Positions 9,161 through 20,500 are shown, counted from the stretch's first letter. The stretch is DNA of 64,000 nucleotides from Nicotiana tabacum (GCF_000715075.1 NC_134101.1:195568103-195632102), one strand, 5' to 3'. A program made the numbers and translations. The notes: generated by a model not told the origin, from the sequence alone.

Positions 9161-10769
9161 GATTTTTACTATTACAAGTACGGGTCATCCACCCGATTCC
9201 TTGGCCCTCGAGCAAACTGAGCCCGAACCAGTTCTCACTAGAGAATTAATAATAAAATCTTAGGGCTGTTTTCGCCTTCAGATCAAGTTAAATTCTCTCT
9301 CGATTACATTAGTCCAGGGGCCATCCGAGTCCAGGCGTATCCTTATTTGGGGTCTATCTATAACGCCTTAGGGGTATCTTCACTCTAAGTTCAAATCAAG
9401 TTTTTTAGGCCGCCCGAGCTCGAGCTAACTTTCACTTGGGGACTGTCTATGAAAGTCTTAGGGCTATCTTTATTCTCATATGTTTGAGAAAATTCTCCCT
9501 CGAAGAATATTAACGGGGCCTAAAAGGCTAAAATTCGTTCTAAAATTAGAAGCCCTATTCTCACTCAATTCGAAGTCAGGGGTCTAGGCGGCCTAAGTTT
9601 GTATCAATTCAATTGGGGCTCAGTCCAAGGAACGACAAAGGGTTCCAGGGAATATCATATTAACCAATCAGGAACCGAGGGAATACCTACGCCTGGATCC
9701 GGTATTTGGACCGATCGGTAAAGTCACTTGCTCAGATTCTTCACAAACGCAAATAAAGGGAAATCCAACACAAATCAGAGACAAATTGAAGAAACATTTT
9801 TGTATTCATAAACGATGATTACAAAAGCCCACGAAAGGTCCTTACACATGATTACAAAATCCCATGGAGGGTCCTTACACAGAAATAAAGAAGCAAAAAA
9901 TAACAGCTAAAAGACTAATCTACTCTCGGAGGTACACCCTCAGGAGCAATTTCTGCAAGAACCATTCCCTCGGAGACCCTATCTCGACCTTCCAAATGAC
10001 ATCTTCGAGAACCTCCTCCGAAGCAAAAAAAGGTTAAGAAGCAGAAAACGATGAAGAAGCAGAAAAAGATGAAGAAGTGGCTGGGTGAAAAATTTGGCGA
10101 GTATGGGTCTCGCCGGCACTACTATTAGGAATCCACTTCTTAAGACATTGCACCGGTGTGAGATGCAAAAGTTAGTAGATTGTACCACCTCACTCCATGG
10201 AAAGCAAAAGGAGTGAAGCGCCACACCAGGTTAAAGTTAAGAGAGGTGATCAGAAGTTCATGGTCCAGATATCCTCTAATATGGGAACAGTTTGAAGCCC
10301 CTCTCTTATTATTTTGGGCCAACAACAATAGCAACAACAACAAACCAGTGCGATCCCACTCAGTAGGGGAAAGCTCTGAGAAACAGCCATGACATAACTG
10401 GCGAAAACACTTCCGTGTGACCTTACGGCCATGGGTTTTAAATATAGGAAATAGAGTTGGATGAGGATGAAGAGAAGAAAGGAGTTAAAGGCTGTTGAAG
10501 AATGACTGAATGAAATTTTGATTCAATAAAGCTTCCATTTATATTATCGATAGGCACAATCAATGCTTTTTGGGAGATGGATCGGCGGTGATATTATCGC
10601 TTTGAGAAAATAAACAGGCGCTATATTGAATGCTTCTGGAAAGATGTACCGATGGGACGTCTCAGTTATCACAAAGGCTTACATCATAAGCATGATGTCA
10701 TCACAAGAGGATCGAGTAGATCGGCATCAAAATCGTTTCTTATCATTTTAGTCTAAGAAATGCGGGGAC
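9161..10769 (+). other. Noncoding 3' internal region of a Tat-like element
   Basis: No convincing coding frame. The region lies between the EPRV and a polypurine-like stretch (AAGAAATGCGGGGAC, 10755-10769) that precedes an LTR. A repeated CATGATTACAAAA/GGTCCTTACAC segment occurs near 9830-9880. Short open frames on both strands at 9979-10432 are mutual shadows with no known motif. Confidence 0.45.
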
Positions 10770-11538
10770 TATCTATTTACATTAAAAATCAGAGGGTCCG
10801 ATTTTATGATTGTTAAAGCACCTCGTAAAGATCGCCCCCAGGAGGATCGAAGTTCAGCTCAGGGTTTGACCCCAAGGGTCCACAATGATCGACCTCGAGG
10901 CAGTGCAAATCAGCAGCTATGATGGATTAACGGGAAGTTCCCAAGGCACGTGACTAAAGCTGACTAGGTCTATTAGGCTAGTTCAAGCCCGTACTGTGGC
11001 ATTAAATAGTTGTACCAGCCTCAAATCCTTGTAATAAATGCATATGTACTATGTTGGGATTTTCCCTCATATATAAAGGGGACCCTTGTCATTTTTGTAA
11101 GAAAATAATATCACTTACAATATTCAATACAAGAACATTCCCTGCTCTCTAACGCATTCTCTCTTGATTCTATCATTTACATTTATTGCTTGCATTTATT
11201 GTGCTCTATTAATTGTTCTTCATTTATTTCTCATTATTGATCATAAAGAGCCTTCATCAAAGCTCTCAAACTGTTAGACCTTCATCGGCTACTCACAGCT
11301 TAGACCCAGATCGACCTTGAGGTCTCGTATAACCTAGCTCGAGGCCCCGATTCTCACCCACTCGGTTTGCTTAAACACACTGCTTTCGAGTTCTTATCTT
11401 ATTTTCTAGTCTCACACTTAGCATCTGCTACCTAACAACTAGCTTAGAATCCACTTCACAACTAGCATAAAAATAAATCACGTATTTTTAGAACCACAAA
11501 ATCAAATTTAATTATAATTACCATTTTCAAGGTAAACA
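10770..11538 (+). mobile_element. 3' LTR of a Ty3/gypsy element (Tat-like)
   Basis: It is preceded by a polypurine tract, contains a promoter (TATA within 11069-11081) and ends in CAAGGTAAACA at about 11538. After the LTR the sequence changes with no primer site, which fits a 3' LTR. The ending resembles Solanaceae gypsy LTRs that are followed by a GGCGCCCACC-type primer site; that comparison is from memory of the family. The exact left boundary is uncertain by several bases. Confidence 0.5.
11069..11081 (+). promoter_or_regulatory. TATA box of the Tat-like LTR
   Basis: CATATATAAAGGG lies in the LTR, followed about 35-60 bases downstream by a pyrimidine-rich and CAATA-containing segment typical of an LTR transcription start. 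Confidence 0.6.
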
Positions 11539-13002
11539 AAGAGGTATTGTTTTGTTGTTTCTCATATGCGCGTATTGGAGCACATATGCAGAACTTCTTC
11601 TACGTGATTTTTGTCAATTCTGAGAGTTCTTGCATGGTCAGGCTTTCCACTTCTACGGGTAGGTGACCGCAGTTGCGGGGTTGCTCTGCGGATGGTCGAT
11701 CACATATGTGAGTTGTTGGCTTAGGGTGACTGTCCACCTCTATGGAACATTTTATGCCTATGTGATATTGCAAATGTGTATTCATTTATGCAGATGAAGA
11801 TTTTGGGTCTGGTAGGCTATCATCGCAGATGCGCTTCTTTGTCCGCAAATGAAGAATACTTGAGGAGCTTCATACATATCGAGGGTTTGGTTATTTTTTA
11901 TCGCTTTTTGAGTTAGAGAGCTTGGTTTTGGCCGATTATGGAGGGGATTTTCATGTATTAGATTAGGGTAACTATTATTGACTCTGATTTTATTGTATTT
12001 CATGATTACATCTTTATTTTTATCATTTAACTAGTGATTTGATTTGGGAAAATTAGAGATTTTTGTAAAAATTTCTTAAATATAAAATAATGATTTGAAT
12101 GCTGATTTGATGTCGAAATTGGATAATTTTGGAAAGGTTGGACTCGTATTGTAATGGGGTATTCAGATTTTGTTATTTTTGTCGGGTTCTGAGGTGCGGT
12201 CTGGAGTTGACTTTTTGGTTTTCATTAAAGATCGAAGCTTTATTATCCAGAATTATTTCCTATAGCTTTATTTATGATATCAAGTTATTTGGCTAGATTT
12301 GAGCCGTCCGGAGGTTATTTCACACGAGAAGGTCATTTTATAGTATTAATTTAGCTTCTATGAGATAATTATCTTGCCTAACTTTGTGTGGGGGAACTAC
12401 CTCGTATGATTTGGGATTTATTGTATAATTTGAATTATATGAAAGATGTGTATACGAGGTGACGAGTGCGTACTCGAACTTATATGTGGAAATTGACCGG
12501 TTTAGACTCTTAGGCTTCTTTCATGTATTTACGTGATGTTGTTAGCAGATGTTATATCTTTTAATTGTCAAGTTTGCTCTCATATGCTATATTTGAAGTT
12601 GTTAGCACATGTCATATATTTACCTTTCAAGTTTACTTTTATATGCTTTATTTGAAGTTGTTACCTCTTTTATTATTATGTGACTTCCTTTATTATTGAG
12701 TTATACTTAATTGAAATTGTTGTCACATGATATCTTCTCATTCCGGGTTATTCTCATTCATTTAGAAGTAGTTGTTAGTTCATGGCATCTCTTTCATTGT
12801 TAGCTTATATCATATACTAGAATTCAAAGTTTCGTTTCATGGAAATACCTTCATTGTTGAGTTTATTCTTATGAAATTAATTGAAGTTGAAGCTATTGAA
12901 AGTCATTAACCTGTTTTAGTTAAAGTTGTTATTTCATGATATATTGTTCATTTGTTGAGTTACATTCCCCCGTTTATTTTGTTGCTATTGAGATTTTGAT
13001 AT
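11539..13002 (+). mobile_element. Diverged chromovirus (Tekay/Del-like) LTR remnant
   Basis: Several words in order (GGTTGGACTCGT, TTGTCGGGTT, GTTGACTTTTT, GAGGTGACG) match the reverse complement of the Tekay LTR at 20501-22549, with many differences, so this is an old LTR piece in the opposite orientation. Its second half (about 12530-12760) repeats a GAAGTTGTTAGCACATG-like unit roughly every 60 bases. It ends sharply at 13002, where viral sequence begins. No coding region is seen. Confidence 0.5.
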
Positions 13003-13040
13003 CCTTCTACTATTATTTTGGCAAGTATATATATTTTTGG

Positions 13041-14323
13041 CATTATATTAATGTTCTTTTTATTATTTTTTTCTTGTTTTCATAACTTATTGTTAATTGC
13101 CTATCTTCTAATTTATATGGTTTGACTTTTTCTAACCATTTTATTCCTAGTGTAATGTTTTTATCGCCTTGATATATTTTAAAATTTATTAATATTGGTA
13201 TTCCTCCAATAATTAATTCTTTTTCAGTTGTTTCTTCGTTTTTTCTTAACGCTTTTGGTAGTTTTGAATTTTGCTGTTCTATTGTTACTATCTCTTGTTC
13301 TGGTATTAATTCTCTTATAACATAATTCTCTTCCTGTCATGTATTTATTAGTATTAAATATTTTCTTTGGTCCATTATTCCTGTTATATAATAATGGTGT
13401 GGGTTTATTTCTTCTATTTTTTGTTCTATTAATTTTTGTGGAGTGGTATAATTTATTCTTCTTGATGTACTTCTTGATGTACTTATTCTTGATGACGTTT
13501 CTGGCATTTCATTATTTATTCGTTTTGATGTGCTTAATCTTTCTTTTACTATTTCTAAATCTTCATCCATGTCCATTTCCGTATAACTGTAGTCATTGTT
13601 GTCTATAACTGATACTATTCTTTCGAATGGATTTTCTATTTTTATTTTATTTATTTTATTTTTAGCTGTTATCTTATGTTTTGTTGTTAAGACATATAGA
13701 TTTTTACATCTTGCTGTGAATATTTTACTTCCTGGTGCTAATTCTATTCCAGACATTTTCCAGTATAGTACTAATGATTTATCTATATTTTTATCATCTA
13801 CTGCTACTGAATAGTTAGCACTTATTATAAATTTAAATTTTTGGTATATTAAGTTACCTCTTACGGCACTTATTATACTCTTTTCTATAGGTTGTACAAT
13901 TCTATCATCTGCCAAGTATATTTCTATAGGGGTATCTATTCCTTCCCTAAAACATGCTTTTATTAGGATCTCCGTTCCTCCTAAGTGTACATATTTTATA
14001 GGATTTTTTGCTTTTATATCTTGTATTTCTTTATTTAGTAGTTTTTTATTAAAAATTGGTATTTGTGCTTTACCTTTGATGTATTTACAATCTATTATAT
14101 GTTCTCTTTGGCTTACTACATAGTATTCTTCTTTCTGTCTTTTAAACCAATTCTTTATTGTTGGTACTTCTAATATTTTGTCTATGCTTAGATCCAATTC
14201 TTTTCCTTTTATTTGTTCAAATACATTAGCGTCAAATATTATTTTTTGTTCTGAAGATTGTTCATCTTGGTGTTCTTCTTGTTGTATAATTTCTATATCT
14301 TTTTCAGTCATAATTTTCTTCAT
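13041..14323 (-). pseudogene. Viral movement protein, copy B, with internal stop
   Basis: The start is the ATG at 14321-14323. The frame stays open for 328 codons, through the A-run that is shortened in copy A, and ends at a TGA at about 13337. The stop falls in the second Gly-type position after the NTG-like motif of the C-terminal protease-like domain, where copies A and C code Gly. The remaining C-terminal part continues to about 13041. The 30K movement motifs (LADDRI, a RGNLIYQKF block) are intact. Just beyond, 13003-13043 holds the first codons of the polymerase ORF before the viral sequence breaks off. Confidence 0.85.
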
Positions 14324-14469
14324 CTGATTCTTCTATATCATTGTTTATTTCCTTTTCATTTTCAGAGAATTCGTTTTCTGATATCTCATATATGCTGTCT
14401 TCACTGCTTAATTCATATTCTACATATTCTACTTGTGTATGTTTATCATTATCTATCAATATTTTGGTA
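14304..14469 (-). pseudogene. Coat protein C-terminal fragment (copy B)
   Basis: Only the acidic tail of the coat protein is present, overlapping the MP start as in the other copies. It is joined at 14469/14470 to a TAV fragment of copy C, with no clear shared bases at the join. Confidence 0.85.
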
Positions 14470-14653
14470 ATCTTAGTTCCGCATTTTTATAGTCATGCTG
14501 CTGACTTAGCTTGCTTTCCTCTAGCTGTTGTAATCTTTTTCCCATACCATCCATCTGTAAAGATAGAGTAGTAAGGATTGTAAATATGTCTTTTGATTCT
14601 TGGCTTTCATCTGTTTGGGTACCTTTGTCTTGATAGGTAGTCTGCAATAATAT
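14470..14653 (-). pseudogene. Transactivator N-terminal fragment (copy C)
   Basis: About 60 codons of the TAV frame, overlapping the end of the polymerase. The ATG used in copy A is ATA here, so the copy lacks that start. It ends at the join to copy B. It contains the Gln-rich KRLQQLEESKLSQQ segment seen in copy A. Confidence 0.8.
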
Positions 14654-16517
14654 TCTTGTCAGTTCGTATTACTTCAATTGTAAATGTAAAATTTTGTATA
14701 TTCAATACAAGTCTCCTTATTTCCTTTGTAGTTACTGAATCCTGTACTTTCCGTGTTATCCACCATTTTACTTGTGTATTATCTGTTCTTACTATAAATT
14801 TGTTATAAACAATATATGGCTCAAATGCTAACAAACATTTATATAATCCAAATAGTTCTTTCCTATTTATCTCCCATTTTAATTGTGGTTCCGTGTATGA
14901 TCCGGAATAATATCTACAATGGTGTTCAATTTTTTCATTATCATATTTATATTTTAGAACTCCTCCGTAGCTGTGATCACTAGAATCAGTTTCTACAATA
15001 TATGTAAACTGTTTCTTTTCATTTGGAAAATATAGTTTTGGTAATTTTTTACACATATTTTTTATCTTCTGTATATGTATTTTATCTTTTTCGTCAAAAT
15101 GATATTCTATATCCTTTTTTAATTTTTTTTGTAATGTTTTTAAGTTTTCTGCTAATTTAGGAATATATTCTCTTACTTGGTTAACCAATCCTAAAAATGA
15201 TCGTAACTTCTTTTTTGTATCAAGTGTTTCATTTAAGTTAATTATTTTTTGTACTATATGGGTTTGCATTTTTATTCCGTTTTTGTCTATTTGTATACCT
15301 AAAAATTCTATTTGATTTTTCATTACTTTTGCTTTCTTTTTACTTAAACTTATTCCTGATATTTCTACAATGTGTATGAATTTTTCTATTAGTTTTATAT
15401 GTTCGTTCTCTGTTCTAGAATATAGCAATATATCATCTATATATATTATACAATTTTCTAATTGGTTGAAGTAATTATCCATAAAATGTTGATACCTACC
15501 TGGTGCATTTTTATATCCAAAAGGTAATACGTTCCATTCGTAAAATCCTTGTGGTACTGTGAATGCTGTTAACTTTTTAGATTCATCTTCTAGTTTTAAA
15601 TGGTAAAATCCCGATTTACAGTCAAACTTACTAAAATAGTTATATCCTTGTATTTGTCTGATTTTTAGTATTTTATTTGGTATCGGATAATTATATGTTT
15701 TTGTTTTTGCATTTAAGTTTCTATAATCTATAACCATACGGCTTTTTCCTCGTTTTTGCTCACTATGTTTATTTACTATAAATGTCGGGCTAGTATGTTT
15801 ACTATTACTTTCTTGTATGTACTTATTGTCTAATAATTTCTTTATATGCATTTTAAATTCTGTTAAATCATTAAAATTGTATTTTAAAGGTTTTTGTGTT
15901 ATTATGCTACTTTCATCTATTAGTTCAATCTTTATTTTTGTTTTATGTTTTTCCCATCCTCGGAGTGGATTATCATTATATAGTAATTCTAATTTATCTT
16001 GTAGTAATTTTATTTTATTTATTGAGAAAATGATTATTTCTATATTATGGTTGCTTTGTATTATATTTTCTAATTTTTGGGTAATCTTTTCACTTCCTTT
16101 AATCCAGGGTGTTGTTTTTCTTACTTTATTATTTACTCTTTTTGCTCCTAATTTTTGTTTACACGGGGTAGTAAACCACCAATGTGTTTTTGTTATAATA
16201 TGTGGGTATAATTTATCTAAAAATGACATTCCTAATAATATATCTTTATTTGTAAATTCATAACTATATATTTCTTCTATGGTCAATATTTTATCCCATA
16301 TTTGTATTTTTATATTCCTTGCTTTGTATGTTATCATACTTCCCTCATTATTGAATCCTGTTACTACTATAGGGGTTTTTAGCTTTTCCCATTTACTTTC
16401 TGGTAAACAATTATGTCTACACATGTTAGCTTCTGCTCCTGTATCCATCATAGGTGTATAATATCTATTATAATATCCTTCTACTATTATTTTGGCAAGT
16501 ATATATATTTTTGGCAT
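14607..16517 (-). CDS. Viral protease-reverse transcriptase-RNase H polyprotein, copy C
   Basis: 636 codons with no stop or frameshift, the same length as copy A. DTGA is at residues 25-28, the FDCKSGFYHL block has the conserved Gly, YIDD is intact and the RNase H ETDSSD motif is present. By eye about a dozen residues differ from copy A. The start ATG overlaps the MP stop as TAATG. This is the best-preserved polymerase here, but its neighbours (CP, MP, TAV) are broken or partial and the copy lacks its own promoter region, so viral function is not implied. Confidence 0.92.
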   Translation of the reverse strand: MPKIYILAKIIVEGYYNRYYTPMMDTGAEANMCRHNCLPESKWEKLKTPIVVTGFNNEGSMITYKARNIKIQIWDKILTIEEIYSYEFTNKDILLGMSFLDKLYPHIITKTHWWFTTPCKQKLGAKRVNNKVRKTTPWIKGSEKITQKLENIIQSNHNIEIIIFSINKIKLLQDKLELLYNDNPLRGWEKHKTKIKIELIDESSIITQKPLKYNFNDLTEFKMHIKKLLDNKYIQESNSKHTSPTFIVNKHSEQKRGKSRMVIDYRNLNAKTKTYNYPIPNKILKIRQIQGYNYFSKFDCKSGFYHLKLEDESKKLTAFTVPQGFYEWNVLPFGYKNAPGRYQHFMDNYFNQLENCIIYIDDILLYSRTENEHIKLIEKFIHIVEISGISLSKKKAKVMKNQIEFLGIQIDKNGIKMQTHIVQKIINLNETLDTKKKLRSFLGLVNQVREYIPKLAENLKTLQKKLKKDIEYHFDEKDKIHIQKIKNMCKKLPKLYFPNEKKQFTYIVETDSSDHSYGGVLKYKYDNEKIEHHCRYYSGSYTEPQLKWEINRKELFGLYKCLLAFEPYIVYNKFIVRTDNTQVKWWITRKVQDSVTTKEIRRLVLNIQNFTFTIEVIRTDKNIIADYLSRQRYPNR

Positions 16518-17797
16518 TATATTAATGTTCTTTTTATTATTATTTTCTTGTTTTCATAACTTATTGTTAATTGCCTATCTTCTAATTTATATGGTTTGAC
16601 TTTTTCTAACCATTTTATTCCTAGTGTAATGTTTTTATCGCCTTGATATATTTTAAAATTTATTAATATTGGTATTCCTCCAATAATTAATTCTTTTTCA
16701 GTTGTTTCTTCGTTTTTTCTTAACGCTTTTGGTAGTTCTGAATTTTGCTGTTCTATTGTTACTATCTCTTGTTCTGGTATTAATTCTCTTATAACATAAT
16801 TCTCTTCCTGTCCTGTATTTATTAGTATTAAATATTTTCTTTGGTCCATTATTCCTGTTATATAATAATGGTGTGGGTTTATTTCTTCTATTTTTTGTTC
16901 TATTAATTTTTGTGGAGTGGTATAATTTATTCTTCTTGATGTACTTCTTGATGTACTTATTCTTGATGACGTTTCTGGCATTTCATTATTTATTCGTTTT
17001 GATGTGCTTAATCTTTCTTTTACTATTTCTAAATCTTCATCCATGTCCATTTCCGTATAACTGTAATCATTATTGTCTATAACTGATACTATTCTTTCGA
17101 ATGGATTTTCTATTTTTATTTTATTTATTTTATTTTTAGCTGTTATCTTATGTTTTGTTGTTAAGACATATAGATTTTTACATCTTGCTGTGAATATTTT
17201 ACTTCCTGGTGCTAATTCTATTCCAGACATTTTCCAGTATAGTACTAATGATTTATCTATATTTTTATCATCTACTGCTACTGAATAGTTAGCACTTATT
17301 ATAAATTTAAATTTTTGGTATATTAAGTTACCTCTTACGGTACTTATTATACTCTTTTCTATAGGTTGTACAATTCTATCATCTGCCAAGTATATTTCTA
17401 TAGGGGTATCTATTCCTTCCCTAAAACATGCTTTTATTAGGATCTCCGTTCCTCCTAAGTGTACATATTTTATAGGATTTTTTGCTTTTATATCTTGTAT
17501 TTCTTTATTTAGTAGTTTTTTATTTAAAATTGGTATTTGTGCTTTACCTTTGATGTATTTACAATCTATTATATGTTCTCTTTGGCTTACTACATAGTAT
17601 TCTTCTTTCTGTCTTTTAAACCAATTCTTTATTGTTGGTACTTCTAATATTTTGTCTATGCTTAGATCCAATTCTTTTCCTTTTATTTGTTCAAATACAT
17701 TAGCGTCAAATATTATTTTTTGTTCTGAAGATTGTTCATCTTGGTGTTCTTCTTATTGTATAATTTGTATATCTTTTTCAGTCATAATTTTCTTCAT
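16517..17797 (-). pseudogene. Viral movement protein, copy C, stop near the start
   Basis: The ATG at 17795-17797 is followed by a TAA at codon 15 (17754-17756), where copy A and B code Gln. After this stop the frame is open to 16517, including the A-run that is shortened in copy A. The 30K movement core and the C-terminal protease-like domain with NTG are both readable. It overlaps the coat ORF by 20 bases upstream and the polymerase ATG downstream, the same arrangement as copy A. Confidence 0.87.
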
Positions 17798-19579
17798 CTG
17801 ATTCTTCTATATCCTTGTTTATTTCCTTTTCATTTTCAGAGAATTCGTTTTCTGATATCTCATATATGCTGTCTTCACTGCTTAATTCATAATCTACATA
17901 TTCTACTTGTGTATATTTATCATTATCTATCAATATTTCGGTAATTTGTTTCTTCTTTGGGTTTTTTGGTAATTTACAATCTTTGGCTAAGTGTCCTAAC
18001 TTTCCACAATTATAGCAAGTACATTCTGTTAGTTTTTTCTTTTTCCTATATGGTTTTTTGTGTTTATAATTTTTTACATAATATCTTCCTCTTGGTTTCC
18101 TATATTTATATTTTAAATATTTTGATTTAAATTTCTTTTTCTTTCCTTCTTTTTTGTAATATTTATCTGTGCAGCCAAATTGGGGTGCTATTCTACTTTT
18201 GCAACATGCCAAATTTTTTACTAATATTTTATCCATTTTTATGTTTTCTTTATATTCTTCACATAATTCTATGAACCAGTTTTGTAGATATTTTATCCTT
18301 GCTCCTAATGTATCTGCTAGTCCTGCTTCGTTCCATTTTTTTATTATTTTTGAGCTAAATGGTTCTGGTAATTTTGTAAAATATAATTTTCTTATCTCTT
18401 TACTTTCATCCGGACTATATGTTCCTTTATAATAATAATCTCTAAATGCACAAGTATATTCATCTATATAACACATATTACATATTGCTAATTTTGTCAT
18501 TAGATTCCTATTTGTAATTTTTTCTTTGTTTTGTTCTTCTACTTCTGTTGTCATACTACTAAATTCATTTCTTATTGCTATTTCATATTTATTTAATATA
18601 TCAGTAACTGTTGTTGTAGTTGTACCGTCAAGTTTTTTATTACTCCTTAATGTGTCTAAGCTTTCACTTGATAAATTTTGTAACCATAATTTTACAGTTC
18701 CTATTAATGTTCTTTCTATATATCCTGGTGTTTCTGCTATTGTTATTTTATTATCTATTAGTTGTTTTGAGATATATCCTATCCATAATTGTATTGTTTT
18801 ATTTATATCTGCTACACAATCTAAATCTAAAAAATTATATTGTTCAGTTATCTGTCTTGGTGCCCATTTCCTATTTAACCTTTTATCCCATAATGTTTTG
18901 TTTCTATCATATGCATCATAACTTACTCTGTAGTAGGTTGAGTTTAATTGTTTTGGATTTTTTACTCCAGATGTGCTTGGTTTATCTTCGTTCATATCTC
19001 CTGTATTTATTTCTGGGTTTATTTTTATCTCTTCTGTTTTTTTTATAAGTTCTGTGTATGTTTCACTTGTTTCTGAATAGTCTTCTCCTAGATTTGTGTC
19101 GTTATCACTTTGGTCATTTATTTCGTTTATGCTTATATTTGGTGGATTATCCTGTACTTCTTCTAATTGTATTTTAAATTTTTCTATTTCATTTGTCAGT
19201 CTCAGCTCTTGTTCTTCTTCTTTTCGTTTTTCTTTTTCTTTTAATTTATTATTATACAATTGTTTTAGCATTTCTAACTCTTTTTCTAATTCTGTTATTT
19301 TAGTGTTTTTTACCTCTTCTATCTGTTGTATTTTTTCTTTAGCTTGCTGTTGTATTTCTTTAATCTCTCGTTTTCTATCTATTTCTTCGTTTTCTTTTGT
19401 TATTCTAACCATGGCGGTTAAACTATCCTCTAGTTTTACAGTTTCTTTTTCTAACATTAAGTTTAGGTTATTTCCTATTTTTTATATCTTCTTTCTAAGT
19501 TGGAAAATATTATTGTTATTTTTAATCCTTCTGGATTCTCATATGTTTTCTCTTCTTATGCAAATTCTTCTTTATTCAT
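17778..19579 (-). pseudogene. Viral coat protein, copy C, broken near the N-terminus
   Basis: The start ATG is at 19577-19579. An early in-frame TAA lies where copy A codes a Leu (about codon 7), and an A-run near 19474 is one base shorter than in copy A, shifting the frame. From 19457 the frame is open for 559 codons to 17778. The coiled-coil, the basic tract, the zinc knuckle (CYNCGKLGHLAKDC) and the acidic tail match copy A with scattered substitutions. Confidence 0.87.
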
Positions 19580-19797
19580 CTTTTATCTTTTAGATAACAA
19601 ACATATTTATATTCTGTTTTAGATATTATATCGATTAATTTAGACAGCCTAGCTTTGTTTATTTTTGTGATACTTAAGTATTCATATTCTATGTATAGTT
19701 TCTTTAGTTTCTTTCTAATTTTTTGCGTTTTCTTAGTTATTTTAACTGTTTCACTGTTTTGCGGGTTTGTACTATTAATGTCAGTGTTATTTTTCAT
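19576..19797 (-). CDS. Small viral ORF upstream of coat protein (copy C, complete)
   Basis: 73 codons from an ATG at 19795-19797 to a TGA that overlaps the coat ATG. The product begins MKNNTDINSTNPQN and becomes very basic in the middle (KKTQKIRKKLKK), ending in a Lys/Asp/Arg tail. No known domain is recognised. It is the first ORF after the primer site. A longer reading up to 19845 would need a TTG start inside the primer site and is less likely. The copy A version matches it wherever both exist. Confidence 0.55.
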   Translation of the reverse strand: MKNNTDINSTNPQNSETVKITKKTQKIRKKLKKLYIEYEYLSITKINKARLSKLIDIISKTEYKYVCYLKDKR

Positions 19798-19826
19798 GAT
19801 TTGCTTCTTAAAAGAAATGTTTATTT

Positions 19827-19844
19827 TCCATAGCTCTGATACCA
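19827..19844 (-). promoter_or_regulatory. Primer binding site for initiator tRNA-Met (viral minus-strand DNA start)
   Basis: On the - strand the sequence reads TGGTATCAGAGCTATGGA. Its first 12 bases are the standard plant initiator tRNA-Met primer site used by caulimovirids. It sits 30 bases before the small ORF start and directly after the leader end, marking position 1 of the viral map. Confidence 0.9.
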
Positions 19845-19924
19845 ATTTGAGGGGTCATGTTAGTACTGAGATGTATACCTGTTGATACATATATCCATGG
19901 TTTCTATATTTCTCAGATTTATTT
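19845..19924 (-). other. Leader end contiguous with primer site (copy C)
   Basis: About 80 bases matching the last part of the copy A leader (about 8985-9065) run straight into the primer site. This shows the viral DNA was circular or head-to-tail across the map origin when it entered the genome. Confidence 0.85.
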
Positions 19925-20312
19925 AAAATATAAATATAGGAAACCAAGAGGAAGATATTATGTAAAAAATTATCAACATAAAAAACCATATAGGAAAAAG
20001 AAAAAACTAACAGAATGTACTTGCTATAATTGTGGAAAGCTAGGACACTTAGCCAAAGATTGTAAATTACCAAAAAACCCAAAGAAGAAACAAATTACCG
20101 AAATATTGATAGATAATGATAAATATACACAAGTAGAATATGTAGATTATGAATTAAGCAGTGAAGACAGCATATATGAGATATCAGAAAACGAATTCTC
20201 TGAAAATGAAAAGGAAATAAACAAGGATATAGAAGAATCAGATGAAGAAAATTATGACTGAAAAAGATATACAAATTATACAACAAGAAGAACACCAAGA
20301 TGAACAATCTTC
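19925..20312 (+). pseudogene. Inverted coat/movement fragment D
   Basis: It runs opposite to copy C: coat protein from the basic tract through the zinc knuckle and acidic tail to its stop at 20259-20261, plus the first 24 codons of MP from about 20242. It joins leader sequence on both sides (19924 and 20313). With copy C (17780-18125) it forms an inverted repeat about 1.8 kb apart. Confidence 0.9.
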
Positions 20313-20500
20313 AATTTGAGGGGTCATGTTAATACTGAGATGTATACCTGTTGATACATATATCCATGGTTTCTATATTTCTCAGATTTATTTCTTTTCT
20401 GTGTTGATAACTTTCAAGTTTATCTTCATAGAATTCAATTTCATTTTCTATAGTTAATAAAGCTTTATTACGTAATCTATTATATCTAATTATGTCTTTG
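20313..20500 (-). other. Viral leader-end fragment E
   Basis: Reverse complement of copy A 8875-9065. It shares the inverted junction with copy A and ends at about 20500, where Tekay LTR sequence begins. It retains part of the open frame seen at 8815-9048. Confidence 0.88.

Larger units (their letters stand above)
13003..20500 (-). mobile_element. Rearranged endogenous pararetrovirus array (copies B, C and fragments D, E)
   Basis: Reading the - strand from 20500 down: fragment E (end of leader, 20500-20313), fragment D (inverted CP end plus MP start, 20312-19925), copy C (leader end, primer site, small ORF, CP, MP, PR-RT, TAV start, 19924-14470), copy B (CP end, MP, first PR codons, 14469-13003). 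Junctions show little or no shared sequence, which suggests end joining of viral DNA pieces before or during integration. The sequence is the same virus type as copy A. Confidence 0.9.

Noticed and set aside
9979..10432. Four overlapping short frames on both strands
   Set aside because: They overlap one another, have no domain and lie in noncoding retroelement sequence.
19798..19845. Longer 89-codon reading of the small viral ORF
   Set aside because: It needs a TTG start within the primer site; the ATG at 19797 is the simpler start.
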